A DNA stretch of 52,479 bases, from assembly GCA_027487585.1 (NCBI GenBank), contig JAIYDH010000162.1, positions 1 to 52,479 on the forward strand. Direction: 5' to 3'. Shown here piece by piece: positions 24,923-32,952 of the stretch. Under the pieces are notes generated by a model, which ran no database searches, had not been told where the DNA came from, and saw nothing but the letters and a program-made list of their open reading frames with translations. Within the stretch, counting starts at the first letter, position 1, and each line of letters begins with the position of its first letter. Both the position numbers and the translations under genes were made by a program. The DNA is from Rubrivivax sp. (GTDB lineage Bacteria; Pseudomonadota; Gammaproteobacteria; Burkholderiales; Burkholderiaceae_C).

Positions 24923-25849
24923 TCAGACCCGGATCGAGCGTCTGCGCCGAGGTGTTTCCGGCGCAACCCTCAACAGCGCAAGGGCCGAGGCCAGAGCCGG
25001 GTTGCCAGACTTCGGGCACCATGCCGCAGCCGTGGTGACCACGTCCACCGCCTCGGCCAGGGGCTTGAACACCACGCTCTCGGGCGCGATGCGCCTCAGG
25101 GCGGCCGGCACCAGCGCAATGCCCTGCCCGCAGCCGACCGACGCCACTTGCGTGGCCACGCTGCGCACTTCGTGGAGGATGCGCGGTGAGAAGCCGCTGC
25201 CCTGGCACAAGGCGACGATGCGGTCGAAGTAGACCGGGCTGACGCGGCGGCTGAACATCACGAACGCCTCGTCGGCGAGGTCGGCCAGAGCGATGCGGCG
25301 GCGGCGCGCCAGCCGGTGCTGCAAAGGCAGTGCCACGAGAAGCTGGTCCTGTGCCATGGCCAGCGTCTGCACGTCGGCACCCAGGTCGCCTTCCAATCGG
25401 GCAAAGGCCAGGTCCACGTCGCCCGCCAGCAGTGCCGGCACGGCCTCGACGCTGTCGATCTCGCGCACCGAGACCGTGAGCTGCGGCTGCTGCTGGCGCA
25501 AGCGCTCCAGGTAGGGCGGCAGCACTTCCAGCATGGCCGACGAGATGGCGCCGATGGTCAGCATGCCGGTCTGCCCGGACGTGGCCTCGCGCACGGCCAG
25601 CTCCAGCTGTTCCATCTGCTGCACGAACTTGCGCACGGCCGGCACGATTGCCAGCCCCACCGGCGTGAGCTGCGTCCCGCGGCGGGAACGCACGAACAGC
25701 TGCGCCTTCAGCGCCTGCTCCAGCACCTGGATCTGCTCGGTGAGCGGCGGCTGCGACATGCCCAGCCGTCTGGCGGCCCGCCCGAAGTGCTGCTCTTCGG
25801 CCACCGCGAGGAAGAGCCACAGGTGGCGCATCAGCCGGAAGTTGATCAT
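24923..25849 (-). CDS. LysR-family regulator of the divergent triple-RraA operon
   Basis: 308 residues. The N-terminal helix-turn-helix reads RHLWLFLAVAEEQHFGRAAR then LGMSQPPLTEQIQVLEQAL, a CatR/CbnR-like type. The effector domain follows (LTIGAISSAMLEVLPPYLER, GCGQGIALVPAALRRI). The C-terminal tail is Arg-rich (PRRRRSIRV). It is divergent from the RraA operon across 104 bp containing a T-N11-A dyad (25881-25895), so it most likely activates the operon in response to a pathway intermediate. Confidence 0.9.
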   Translation of the reverse strand: MINFRLMRHLWLFLAVAEEQHFGRAARRLGMSQPPLTEQIQVLEQALKAQLFVRSRRGTQLTPVGLAIVPAVRKFVQQMEQLELAVREATSGQTGMLTIGAISSAMLEVLPPYLERLRQQQPQLTVSVREIDSVEAVPALLAGDVDLAFARLEGDLGADVQTLAMAQDQLLVALPLQHRLARRRRIALADLADEAFVMFSRRVSPVYFDRIVALCQGSGFSPRILHEVRSVATQVASVGCGQGIALVPAALRRIAPESVVFKPLAEAVDVVTTAAAWCPKSGNPALASALALLRVAPETPRRRRSIRV

Positions 25850-25880
25850 GGTGCGTCCATAGGTTCAGCGTATCAAGACC

Positions 25881-25895
25881 TTCCTGTCTTCGGAA
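25881..25895. promoter_or_regulatory. Candidate LysR-type operator
   Basis: TTCC (25881-25884) and GGAA (25892-25895) form a perfect dyad around a 7-base centre, giving a T-N11-A core (25882-25894), the usual LysR-type recognition layout. It lies between the divergent LysR and first RraA gene. A second inverted pair, AAGAC (25875-25879) and GTCTT (25886-25890), overlaps it. Confidence 0.45.
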
Positions 25896-25953
25896 TTTAC
25901 AGAACGAACGCGCAGGCCGACAGTGCCCGATCCCCGCTTCGATCCACTCCTTC

Positions 25954-26619
25954 ATGCCCGCATCCGACCTTGACCGCCTGGCGCGCCTGGACACCACCAC
26001 GGTGTCGGACGCGCTGGACTTTCTCGCGCTGCCCGGTGCCACCGTGGGCCTGCGCCCCTTGTGGAACTGCCCGCGCATCGTGGGGCGCGCCAGCACTGTC
26101 CAGCTGGGGCCCAAGACAGGCTACGCGCCCACGGTGCACCTGATCTCACCGGTGATCGCGGCTATCGACAGCGACGACCGCATCCTGGTCATCGCCGGCG
26201 GCATCGACGGCGTCTCGTGCTGGGGCGACATCCTGGCCAACGCCGCCCAGGCCAAGGGCATCCGGGGCACGGTGATCGACGGCTTCAGTCGCGACATCGA
26301 GGCCAACGAGGAGATCGGATACCCCGTGTACGGCCGCGGCGCCACGATGGTCAGTGCGCGTGGGCGGGTGGTGCAGTTGCACGCCGGCCAGCCCATCCAG
26401 GTGGCCGGCGTTGCCGTGGCCGACGGCGACTACGTCATCGCCGACCGCTGCGGCTCGGTGTTCGTGCCCGCCGCCCGCATCGCCGAGGTGCTGGACCTGG
26501 CCGACCGCATCGCGCGCCGGCAGGATGGCATGGTGCAGGCGGTGCGCGCCGGCCGTTCGGTCGAGGACGTGATGCACGACAAGGCGTTCGAAGCCATCAA
26601 GACCGGAGCCGTCCTATGA
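25954..26619 (+). CDS. RraA-family aldolase, first paralogue
   Basis: 221 residues, the length of 4-hydroxy-4-methyl-2-oxoglutarate (HMG) / 4-carboxy-4-hydroxy-2-oxoadipate aldolases. Conserved sites are present: TTTVSDALD at the start, GGIDGVSCWGDILANAAQ (the Gly-rich substrate loop) and TVIDGFSRD with Arg113 and Asp114, the pyruvate- and metal-binding pair. Family enzymes split 4-hydroxy-2-oxo diacids to pyruvate and a second 2-oxo acid. It opens an operon with two further RraA paralogues. Some RraA proteins only inhibit RNase E, but the R-D pair argues for an enzyme here. Confidence 0.85.
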   Translation: MPASDLDRLARLDTTTVSDALDFLALPGATVGLRPLWNCPRIVGRASTVQLGPKTGYAPTVHLISPVIAAIDSDDRILVIAGGIDGVSCWGDILANAAQAKGIRGTVIDGFSRDIEANEEIGYPVYGRGATMVSARGRVVQLHAGQPIQVAGVAVADGDYVIADRCGSVFVPAARIAEVLDLADRIARRQDGMVQAVRAGRSVEDVMHDKAFEAIKTGAVL

Positions 26620-27281
26620 ACACCACCGACGCTGAACTGGTCGCGCTCTTCCAGGGCCTGGACACGCCCGGCGTGTCCGACGCGCTGGACAAGCTGGGCA
26701 TCCCGGGCCAGTGCCTGGGCATCGCGCCGCTGGACAACTACCGGGGCACCGTGGTGGGCCCGGCCTTCACCGTGCAGTACGTCAGCTGCGCCCAGCCCGC
26801 CGGCACGGTGGGCGACTTCATCGACGACGTGGCGCCCGGCGACGTGGTCGTCATCGACAACGGCGGGCGCACCGACTGCACCGTGTGGGGCGACATCATG
26901 ACCCAGTACGCCGGCCAGCGCGGCATTGCCGGTACCGTGATCGACGGCGTCTGCCGCGACGTGGCCAAGGCCCTGGGCGATGGCTACCCGCTGTTCACGC
27001 GCGGCCGCTTCATGCGCACCGGCAAGGACCGCGTGGAAGTGGCTGCGGTGAACGGCCCTGTGGCCATTGGGCGGGCCCGCGTGGTGGCACGCGACATCGT
27101 GGTGGCCGACGCCAACGGCGTGGTGGTGGTGCCCCGCGGTCGTGCCCGCGAGGTCGCCGAGACCGCGCACGCGATCGAGGCGGCCGAGTCGCGCATCCGC
27201 GGCCTCATCGCCACTGGCATGAGCCTGGGCGAGGCCCGTGCCCAGCTGGGCTATCACCAACTGCAGACGAGGCGCGCATGA
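26616..27281 (+). CDS. RraA-family aldolase, second paralogue
   Basis: 221 residues, clearly related to but well diverged from its two neighbours. TPGVSDALDKLG, DNGGRTDCTVWGDIMTQYAG and TVIDGVCRD (Arg114, Asp115) preserve the active-site layout. The segment after PAGTVGDFIDDVAPGDVVVI is characteristic of family members with the dimer or trimer interface intact. The start ATG overlaps the TGA of the first paralogue (ATGA, 26616-26619). It may use a different substrate or form a mixed oligomer with its neighbours; the sequence cannot decide. Confidence 0.85.
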   Translation: MNTTDAELVALFQGLDTPGVSDALDKLGIPGQCLGIAPLDNYRGTVVGPAFTVQYVSCAQPAGTVGDFIDDVAPGDVVVIDNGGRTDCTVWGDIMTQYAGQRGIAGTVIDGVCRDVAKALGDGYPLFTRGRFMRTGKDRVEVAAVNGPVAIGRARVVARDIVVADANGVVVVPRGRAREVAETAHAIEAAESRIRGLIATGMSLGEARAQLGYHQLQTRRA

Positions 27282-27901
27282 GCCTCGACATCCACGGGCG
27301 GGCCCTGGCGCTGGGCACATCCACGCTGTACGAGGCCGCAGGCCTGCCCTGTGCCATCGATCCCGCGATCCGCCCGGTATGGACCGGCGCCGCGGTCGCC
27401 GGCCCGGCGTACCCGGTGCACTGCGCGCCGGGCGACAACCTGGCCATCCACCTGGCCGTGGAGCGCGCGCCGCGCGGCAGCGTGCTGGTGGTCAGCGCCG
27501 ACGGTTTCGTCGCCGGTTACTGGGGCGAGGTGCTGACCGTGGCCGCGCAGGCCGCCGGCATTGCGGGTCTGGTGATCGACGGTGGCGTTCGCGACGTGGC
27601 GGCCCTGGCACGCCGGGTGTTTCCGGCCTTCTCGCGCGGCATCTCGGTGCGCGGCACGGTCAAGGCCAGCGCACCGTCGGTGGGTGGCGCGATCCGGATG
27701 ACCGGCGTCGACGTGGCACTGGGCGATCTGGTGGTGGCCGACGACGACGGCGTGGTGGTGCTGCCCGCAGCCGAGGTGCCCCGTGTGCTGTTGGCCGGCG
27801 AGGCCCGGGCCGCCAAGGAAGCCGACTTCATACAACGCCTGGCCGAAGGCGCCACCACGGTGGACCTGCTGGGTCTGGCCGCATGGCGAGGCCGGGCATG
27901 A
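27278..27901 (+). CDS. RraA-family aldolase, third paralogue
   Basis: 207 residues, slightly shorter. STLYEAAGLPCAIDPAIRPV is a variant start; SADGFVAGYWGEVLTVAAQ keeps the loop with Glu84 in place of Asp, and LVIDGGVRD keeps Arg105-Asp106. The C-terminus has an extra helix (EADFIQRLAEGATTVDLLGL). The start overlaps the second paralogue's stop by 4 bp. The combination of three intact-looking paralogues in one transcript suggests specialisation, not redundancy. Confidence 0.85.
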   Translation: MSLDIHGRALALGTSTLYEAAGLPCAIDPAIRPVWTGAAVAGPAYPVHCAPGDNLAIHLAVERAPRGSVLVVSADGFVAGYWGEVLTVAAQAAGIAGLVIDGGVRDVAALARRVFPAFSRGISVRGTVKASAPSVGGAIRMTGVDVALGDLVVADDDGVVVLPAAEVPRVLLAGEARAAKEADFIQRLAEGATTVDLLGLAAWRGRA

Positions 27902-29115
27902 CCCCCGACGTCACCCGGCTCAATGCCAGGCTGGCGGCGGCGCAGCCTTCAGCCACCTACCGGATGATCGACCGCGTGGCCGAGCGCAAGGCGGCGGGCG
28001 TGCCGCTGTTGTCGCTGAGCGCCGGTGAACCCGACTTCGACACCCCGCAGCATGTGCAGGATGCGGCCATTGCCGCCATCCGCGCCGGCCACACGCGATA
28101 CACCCAGGTGGCCGGCCTGCGGGCGCTGCGCGAGGCCGTGGCGGCCAAGTTCGAGCGCGAGAACTGCATCCCCACGCGCTGGCAGGACACCATCGTCTGC
28201 AGCGGCGGCAAGCAGGTCATCTACAACGCGCTGGCCGCCACGCTGAACCCGGGCGACGAGGTGATCGTGCCGGCGCCGTACTGGGTGAGCTACCCCGAGA
28301 TGGTGCAACTGTGTGGCGCGCAGGCGGTGAAGGTGTCCTGCACCGAAGCGAACGGCTTCAAGCTCACGCCGGATGACCTGGCCCGTGCCCTCACGCCGCG
28401 CACGCGATGGCTGATCCTGAACTCGCCGTCCAACCCCACCGGTGCGGTCTATTCGGCCAATGAACTGCGGGCCTTGGCCGAGGTGCTGCTGGCCCACCCC
28501 AGGGTGCTGGTGCTGTCCGACGACATCTACGAGCACCTGATCTTCGACGGCGCCAGCTTCGCGACGATGGCCCAGGCGGAGCCCCGGCTGGCACAGCGCA
28601 CCCTGACGATGAACGGCGTGTCCAAGGCCTATGCGATGACCGGCTGGCGCATCGGCTACGCCACCGGTCCGCAGTGGTTGCTGCAGGCCATGGAAAAGCT
28701 GCAGGGCCAGCAGACATCGGGGGCAAGCAGCATCTCGCAGCATGCGGCGCTGGCCGCGCTGTCGGGGCCGCAGGACTTCGTGCAGCACACGCGGCGGGTC
28801 TTCGAGCGGCGGCGCGACGCGGTGGTCGACAGCCTGAACCAGGCCCGCGGCTTGCGCTGCGCAGGGCCCTCCGGCGCCTTCTATGCCTTTGCATCGTGCG
28901 AGGGCTTGATCGGTCGCACCAGCGCGGGCGGCAGGCCGCTGCACACCGACGAGGACGTGGCCCTGGCGCTGCTGGACGAGGCCCAGGTGGCCGTCATGCA
29001 GGGCAGCGCCTTCGGCCTGGGGCCCTACCTGCGCATCGCCTACGCGCTCGACGACGTGTCGCTTGCGCGGGCCTGCGATGCGATCAAGACCTTCTGCGCA
29101 AGGGCGCGTGCATGA
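27898..29115 (+). CDS. Class I PLP-dependent aminotransferase
   Basis: 405 residues, fold type I subgroup I (aspartate/aromatic aminotransferase-like). LSAGEPDFDTP at the start, NSPSNPTGAVYS (Asn179), LSDDIYEHL (Asp208/Asp209, Tyr211), VSKAYAMTGWRIGYA with the PLP lysine Lys243, and YLRIAYAL with the substrate-carboxylate Arg near the end. It would interconvert an amino acid and the matching 2-oxo acid. Next to aldolases that cleave 4-hydroxy-2-oxo acids, it could deaminate a 4-substituted 4-hydroxyglutamate-type amino acid to feed them. It overlaps the third RraA gene by 4 bp. Confidence 0.9.
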   Translation: MTPDVTRLNARLAAAQPSATYRMIDRVAERKAAGVPLLSLSAGEPDFDTPQHVQDAAIAAIRAGHTRYTQVAGLRALREAVAAKFERENCIPTRWQDTIVCSGGKQVIYNALAATLNPGDEVIVPAPYWVSYPEMVQLCGAQAVKVSCTEANGFKLTPDDLARALTPRTRWLILNSPSNPTGAVYSANELRALAEVLLAHPRVLVLSDDIYEHLIFDGASFATMAQAEPRLAQRTLTMNGVSKAYAMTGWRIGYATGPQWLLQAMEKLQGQQTSGASSISQHAALAALSGPQDFVQHTRRVFERRRDAVVDSLNQARGLRCAGPSGAFYAFASCEGLIGRTSAGGRPLHTDEDVALALLDEAQVAVMQGSAFGLGPYLRIAYALDDVSLARACDAIKTFCARARA

Positions 29116-29924
29116 CCGGCTTCGACTGCCACCGGGTTGCACTGCAGGTGCTCGGCGTGCCGCTGGAGATCGCAGCCATCCATCGGCTGGGCGCGGGCGC
29201 ACCGCTGGTGTTCCTGCACGGCTTCGGTTCGACCAAGGAAGACTACGCCGACATCGTGCTCCACCCGCCGCTTGACGGGCGCGCGTTCCTGGCCTTCGAC
29301 GCACCGGGTTGCGGCGAGAGCCGGTGTGACGATCTGGCTCAGGTGTCGATCCCGTTCCTGGTCGCCACGGCGCAGGCCATCCTGGCGCACTTCGGGATCG
29401 ACCGCTTCCACTTGGTCGGCCACTCGATGGGCGGATTGACCGCACTGCTGCTGGCCCATGCCGAGCCCGGGCGCGTGCTGAGCTTCATCGATATCGAAGG
29501 CAACGTGGCGCCGGAGGACTGCTTCCTCAGCCGGCAGATCGTGGAGCACCCGAGCGACGACGCCGAGCGCTTCTTCGACGACTTCATCGCCCGCACGCGG
29601 CAGGCCCCCGCCTACGCCAGCGCCCTGTACGCCGGCAGCCTGAAGCACAAGGTGCGTGCCGGCGCGGTGGCGGGCATCTTCCGCTCGATGGTGCAGTGGT
29701 CGGACCATGGCGCGCTGATGGACAAGTTCCTGGGGCTGCCGATGCCCCGGATGTTCATGCACGGACAGCAGAACGCGTCGCTGTCGTACCTGCCACGGCT
29801 GCGCGCGCATGGCATCCGGGTCGAGGAGGTGCCGGGCTGCGGCCACTTCCCCATGTACTCCAACCCGGTGCACATGTGGCGCGCGATCGCCGAGTTTCAC
29901 GCCGACAACGGCAAGGCACGATGA
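29112..29924 (+). CDS. Alpha/beta hydrolase
   Basis: 270 residues, cytosolic. LVFLHGFGSTKED (oxyanion motif), FDAPGCGES, GHSMGG with nucleophile Ser105 and GCGHFPMYSNP with His245 give a complete alpha/beta-hydrolase triad outline. Such enzymes hydrolyse esters, amides, lactones or C-C bonds. It is the fifth and last gene of the coupled RraA operon (ATGA at 29112-29115) and might open a lactone or deacylate the pathway substrate. Substrate unknown. Confidence 0.85.
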   Translation: MTGFDCHRVALQVLGVPLEIAAIHRLGAGAPLVFLHGFGSTKEDYADIVLHPPLDGRAFLAFDAPGCGESRCDDLAQVSIPFLVATAQAILAHFGIDRFHLVGHSMGGLTALLLAHAEPGRVLSFIDIEGNVAPEDCFLSRQIVEHPSDDAERFFDDFIARTRQAPAYASALYAGSLKHKVRAGAVAGIFRSMVQWSDHGALMDKFLGLPMPRMFMHGQQNASLSYLPRLRAHGIRVEEVPGCGHFPMYSNPVHMWRAIAEFHADNGKAR

Positions 29925-30082
29925 AGGGCCGCTTTCTCAGCGTGTGACTGGCGGCTCCGGGTCGTTCGCGGGTCCAGCCGATCGCACGCTGACCGACCGC
30001 TGTCAGTCTCGAGCCGAACTAGACATCGGCCAAGAGCACTGCCACCAGATGGCGCCCTCGATCAGGTTCAACGCGCTTCGGC

Positions 30083-31009
30083 CTAGACGGCCAGTTGCCC
30101 GTTCATCTGCGACACCGTGACTGTGGCCTCTACTCCTGCAGTAAAGCGCAGGAAGTCAGCCTCCATGCCGTCGGAGAAAATCACCCCGTTGTCGGGCATG
30201 CGGGACCGCAGCTTCAGCGGATGCTCGCGAGTGACATGGCCGTATACCAGCTCAGCTTGCGACGCCTTGCTCGGGAACGGCTCGCGCACTGCAAAGGTCA
30301 GTAGCGGGCTGTCCCATGCCTGCGGTGTGTAGGCTAGCGACCGCCCGGGCTGAACGCGCTGCGTGATCGACGCCGCGCCGGTGACCACACTCTTGAGCCA
30401 GGCGGTGGAACCCAGCCCGGTCGAGACGATGACGCCGGACGAGGACTGCACCTCTCGATGGCCGCCGATCTCCAGTTCATACAAGGCCGAGGTGTGGCTG
30501 CGAGGGCCGATGAACAGGTCGTTCACGGCCCGCAAGGTCTGCCCGTCCGAGAGCGTTACCTCGGCCATCGTCACCACCTTGATGGGCCGGCGCCCGGCAG
30601 CCACATCGGCCAGAACATGGGCGATGTCCCCCGGCACGAAGGGCAGCAGCACGCCGTCCCAGCGGCTGGGCTCGGGGTTCAGGCCGATCAGTGGCTGGCC
30701 GCTCAAGTACTTCATGGTGTTGGCCACCAGGCCGTCTTGCCCGAGCGCCAGCACGATGTCGTCGGGCGCGAAGACGAAATTGGGCAGGTAGCTGCGATCC
30801 ACCACCTGGTAGCGGCCCCAGGCCTGCAGGGCCTCCACCGTCGTCTGCAGGCCCTGGGCATAGGCCGCGTTCTCCCGCAAGTAGTCGGAGAAGTCGGCCC
30901 CCAGGTGCTCGATGTAGAAGCGAGCCTGGGCCAGGGTGTGGTAGCGCGCAACCAGCTCTTCCAGCCGCGAGCGGCGCGTGACCAGCACCGCCTTGCGGTC
31001 ACCGCTCAT
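30083..31009 (-). CDS. NAD-kinase-like protein coupled to an SPFH gene
   Basis: 308 residues. It follows the NAD/diacylglycerol kinase fold: LALGQDGLVANT at the position of the G-G-D-G motif (Gln91 replaces the second Gly), IGLNPEPSRWDGV, AVNDLFIG (Asn163-Asp164) and SSSGVIVSTGLGSTAWL, the family's second glycine-rich loop. The C-terminal RSRMPDNGVIFSDGMEADF is a NAD-kinase-like tail. It might phosphorylate NAD, or only bind it; the motif change leaves this open. It overlaps the SPFH gene by 4 bp (ATG at 31009). A decayed copy of its last ~70 codons lies at 49611-49820. Confidence 0.75.
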   Translation of the reverse strand: MSGDRKAVLVTRRSRLEELVARYHTLAQARFYIEHLGADFSDYLRENAAYAQGLQTTVEALQAWGRYQVVDRSYLPNFVFAPDDIVLALGQDGLVANTMKYLSGQPLIGLNPEPSRWDGVLLPFVPGDIAHVLADVAAGRRPIKVVTMAEVTLSDGQTLRAVNDLFIGPRSHTSALYELEIGGHREVQSSSGVIVSTGLGSTAWLKSVVTGAASITQRVQPGRSLAYTPQAWDSPLLTFAVREPFPSKASQAELVYGHVTREHPLKLRSRMPDNGVIFSDGMEADFLRFTAGVEATVTVSQMNGQLAV

Positions 31010-32037
31010 GACACCCCCTTGGCCGGCCGGGCCAGGCTTACCAGACTTTGCAGCAGCTCCGGCGACATGTTGAACTGGCCGATGCTTCCGGCCCGCTCGG
31101 CGATGCCACCGAAGGCCTGAGCGATCAGCTGACCCGGTTGCATACCGGTGGCGGCCAGCGCCTGGACAACGCGCGGATCGGCCCCTTCCAGGGCCCGCAT
31201 CACCACCGAGACCCGGTGCGCCTCGGCCTCCGAGAGGGTGCGGCTGTTCAGCGCCTGCCCTTCCACGAATTCCTTGCGCTGGCTCTCCAGCTCCACGTCA
31301 GCGCTCATCTGCTCGGTGCGCAGTTCATTCTCCTTGCGCATGGCCGCCGCGCGGGCCTCCATTTTGGTTTCCTGGATCTGGCGCTTCTTTTGCTCGACGG
31401 CGATGTCCGTGTCGAGCTCGTTCTGGCGAATGGCGCGTTCCTTTTCCAAAGCCGACATGCGCCGCAGGTAGACGGCGTCGTCGGCCGCCTTGAGGTTGGA
31501 CTCGCGCGCCTCGGCCTCTAGCGCCCGGGAGATGTCGGGGGTGGGCTTGACGGCCATGATGGACACGCCCAGCACCTCCAGACCCAGCGCCAAGATCTCG
31601 GCCTGGCCGGCCAGCTGGCGCTCGGCCTCGCGGGCGATGGTGGCCGAGGCGCGCAGCGCCGCCTTCAACTCCAGCGCCTGCACGGCCTGCTGGATGATGA
31701 CCTCCACCTGCATGGCCACCCGCTCGCCCAGGCGCTGGGGGTCTTCCGAAACGTAGCCACCCTTCGCGTCCAGCGCGAAGTCCATCATTGCCACGGTTCG
31801 GTGCGGGTCGGAGATACGGTAGGTCACCTGGCCCTGCACCGTCACGCTCTGGAAGTCGGCGGTGACCAGCTCCAGGATGAAGGGGCGGTCCTGGCTGGCC
31901 AGGGGTACGGCCACCAGGGTGCTGGTCGGAGAGTAGTAGTAGAACGACTGGCCAGCGCCTTCGCGTGCCAGCTTGCCCCCGCGGAACTGCATCAGGTGCA
32001 CAGTGGGCTGAGACTTGATGAAGCGGATGCCGAACAT
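31006..32037 (-). CDS. SPFH/band-7 domain protein
   Basis: 343 residues. No N-terminal membrane helix. An SPFH-like beta/alpha domain (residues ~10-180, e.g. FILELVTADFQSVTVQGQVT, YRISDPHRTV) is followed by a long Glu/Arg/Lys-rich coiled coil (~185-275: ARESNLKAADDAVYLRRMSA, EKKRQIQETKMEARAAAMRK) and a small C-terminal helical tip. SPFH proteins form oligomeric membrane-associated scaffolds. Translation is coupled to the NAD-kinase-like gene and transcription is probably controlled by the two palindromes at 32057-32100. Confidence 0.85.
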   Translation of the reverse strand: MFGIRFIKSQPTVHLMQFRGGKLAREGAGQSFYYYSPTSTLVAVPLASQDRPFILELVTADFQSVTVQGQVTYRISDPHRTVAMMDFALDAKGGYVSEDPQRLGERVAMQVEVIIQQAVQALELKAALRASATIAREAERQLAGQAEILALGLEVLGVSIMAVKPTPDISRALEAEARESNLKAADDAVYLRRMSALEKERAIRQNELDTDIAVEQKKRQIQETKMEARAAAMRKENELRTEQMSADVELESQRKEFVEGQALNSRTLSEAEAHRVSVVMRALEGADPRVVQALAATGMQPGQLIAQAFGGIAERAGSIGQFNMSPELLQSLVSLARPAKGVS

Positions 32038-32056
32038 GGTGATCTCCTTGGGCTAT

Positions 32057-32075
32057 AGGTTGTACTGTACAACCT
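32057..32075. promoter_or_regulatory. Perfect palindrome, candidate NrtR-type operator 1
   Basis: AGGTTGTACTGTACAACCT is a perfect 19-bp inverted repeat centred on T32066, in the 90-bp gap between the divergent SPFH and Nudix-regulator genes, 20 bp from the SPFH start codon. Its position and symmetry fit an autoregulatory operator for the adjacent regulator. Confidence 0.8.
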
Positions 32076-32077
32076 TC

Positions 32078-32100
32078 ATGGGTTGCACAATACAACCCAT
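32078..32100. promoter_or_regulatory. Second palindrome, candidate NrtR-type operator 2
   Basis: ATGGGTTG (32078-32085) and CAACCCAT (32093-32100) are perfect arms around a 7-base centre that shares GTTG-n-A with operator 1. The dyad centres (32066 and 32089) are 23 bp apart, about two helical turns, so two dimers could bind one face of the DNA. It lies 28 bp before the regulator's ATG. Confidence 0.75.
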
Positions 32101-32127
32101 AATCGAGGCCGTCAAGAGGGAGCCAAG

Positions 32128-32880
32128 ATGAATGCCCAATCGCAGCGATCAATCAGAGCAATGCCTGCCAAGGGCAAAGGGCACGCGTTCGCGCAGCCGC
32201 TCACCACGGTCGACGTGGTGATCTTCACGGTGCTGGCCGGCGAGCTCCAGGTGCTGCTGGTGCAGCGGCCGCAGGATGAGCGCGAGGCGTTTCCCGGGCG
32301 ATGGGCGCTGCCAGGCGGCTATGTGGATGTGAACAAGGATGCGAACCTGCTGGCCTGCGCCAGGCGAAAGCTCAAGGAGAAGACCGGCATCACCAGCCCC
32401 TACCTTGAGCAACTGGGCAGCTGGGGCAGTCGCGAGCGCGACCCCCGGGGTTGGTCAGCCACGCATGTGTACTTCGCGCTGGTGCCGGCTGCCAATCTGA
32501 AGCCCGCAAAGGGCGCGAACGCTGCCGACGTCTCGTGGGTCAACGTGGACAACGCAGTGGGCCAGCGAGGCCTGGCCTTCGACCACAGCGAGATCCTGGA
32601 TGCGGCCGTGGAGCGCCTGCGCGGCAAGGTGGAGTACACCTCACTGCCGGCGTATCTGCTGCCAGAGCCGTTCACGCTGCCACAGCTGCAGCGAATCTAC
32701 GAAGTCATCCTGGGGCGCCCGGTGGACAAGAGCGGGTTTCGCACGCGAGCCCTGGCGGCGGAGTTCCTGGAGGAGGCAGGGACGACCGAGGGGGACTCGA
32801 ACCGGGTGGCGGCGGCCTACCGGCTGCGCGATCGGGATCGTGTGGTGGTGTTCCCCAGAACCTTCAGTCCCAGGGGATAG
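32128..32880 (+). CDS. NrtR-like Nudix-domain transcriptional regulator
   Basis: 250 residues. An N-terminal Nudix fold (TTVDVVIFTVLAGELQVLLV, FPGRWALPGGYVDVNKDANL) is followed by a winged-helix domain (FTLPQLQRIYEVILGRPVDK, GFRTRALAAEF), the NrtR architecture. The Nudix box reads ARRKLKEKTGI where catalytic members have R-E-x-x-E-E-x-G, so the key glutamates are Lys at two positions and hydrolysis is unlikely. NrtR proteins repress NAD metabolism genes and let go on binding ADP-ribose or related ligands. The divergent SPFH/NAD-kinase-like pair and twin palindromes fit. GAGGGAG precedes the ATG. Confidence 0.85.
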   Translation: MNAQSQRSIRAMPAKGKGHAFAQPLTTVDVVIFTVLAGELQVLLVQRPQDEREAFPGRWALPGGYVDVNKDANLLACARRKLKEKTGITSPYLEQLGSWGSRERDPRGWSATHVYFALVPAANLKPAKGANAADVSWVNVDNAVGQRGLAFDHSEILDAAVERLRGKVEYTSLPAYLLPEPFTLPQLQRIYEVILGRPVDKSGFRTRALAAEFLEEAGTTEGDSNRVAAAYRLRDRDRVVVFPRTFSPRG

Positions 32881-32952
32881 GCCGCCTACCGTGGCAAGCG
32901 CATTGCCGGTCACCCGGTACTCCAGCGCTCGGGCGAGTGGACCCTTGCCCGA

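Noticed and set aside
20813..29964. Shared 15-base string GGCGGCTCCGGGTCG in two gaps as a repeat family
   Set aside because: Only two copies were seen and the string is GC-rich; not enough to name a repeat.
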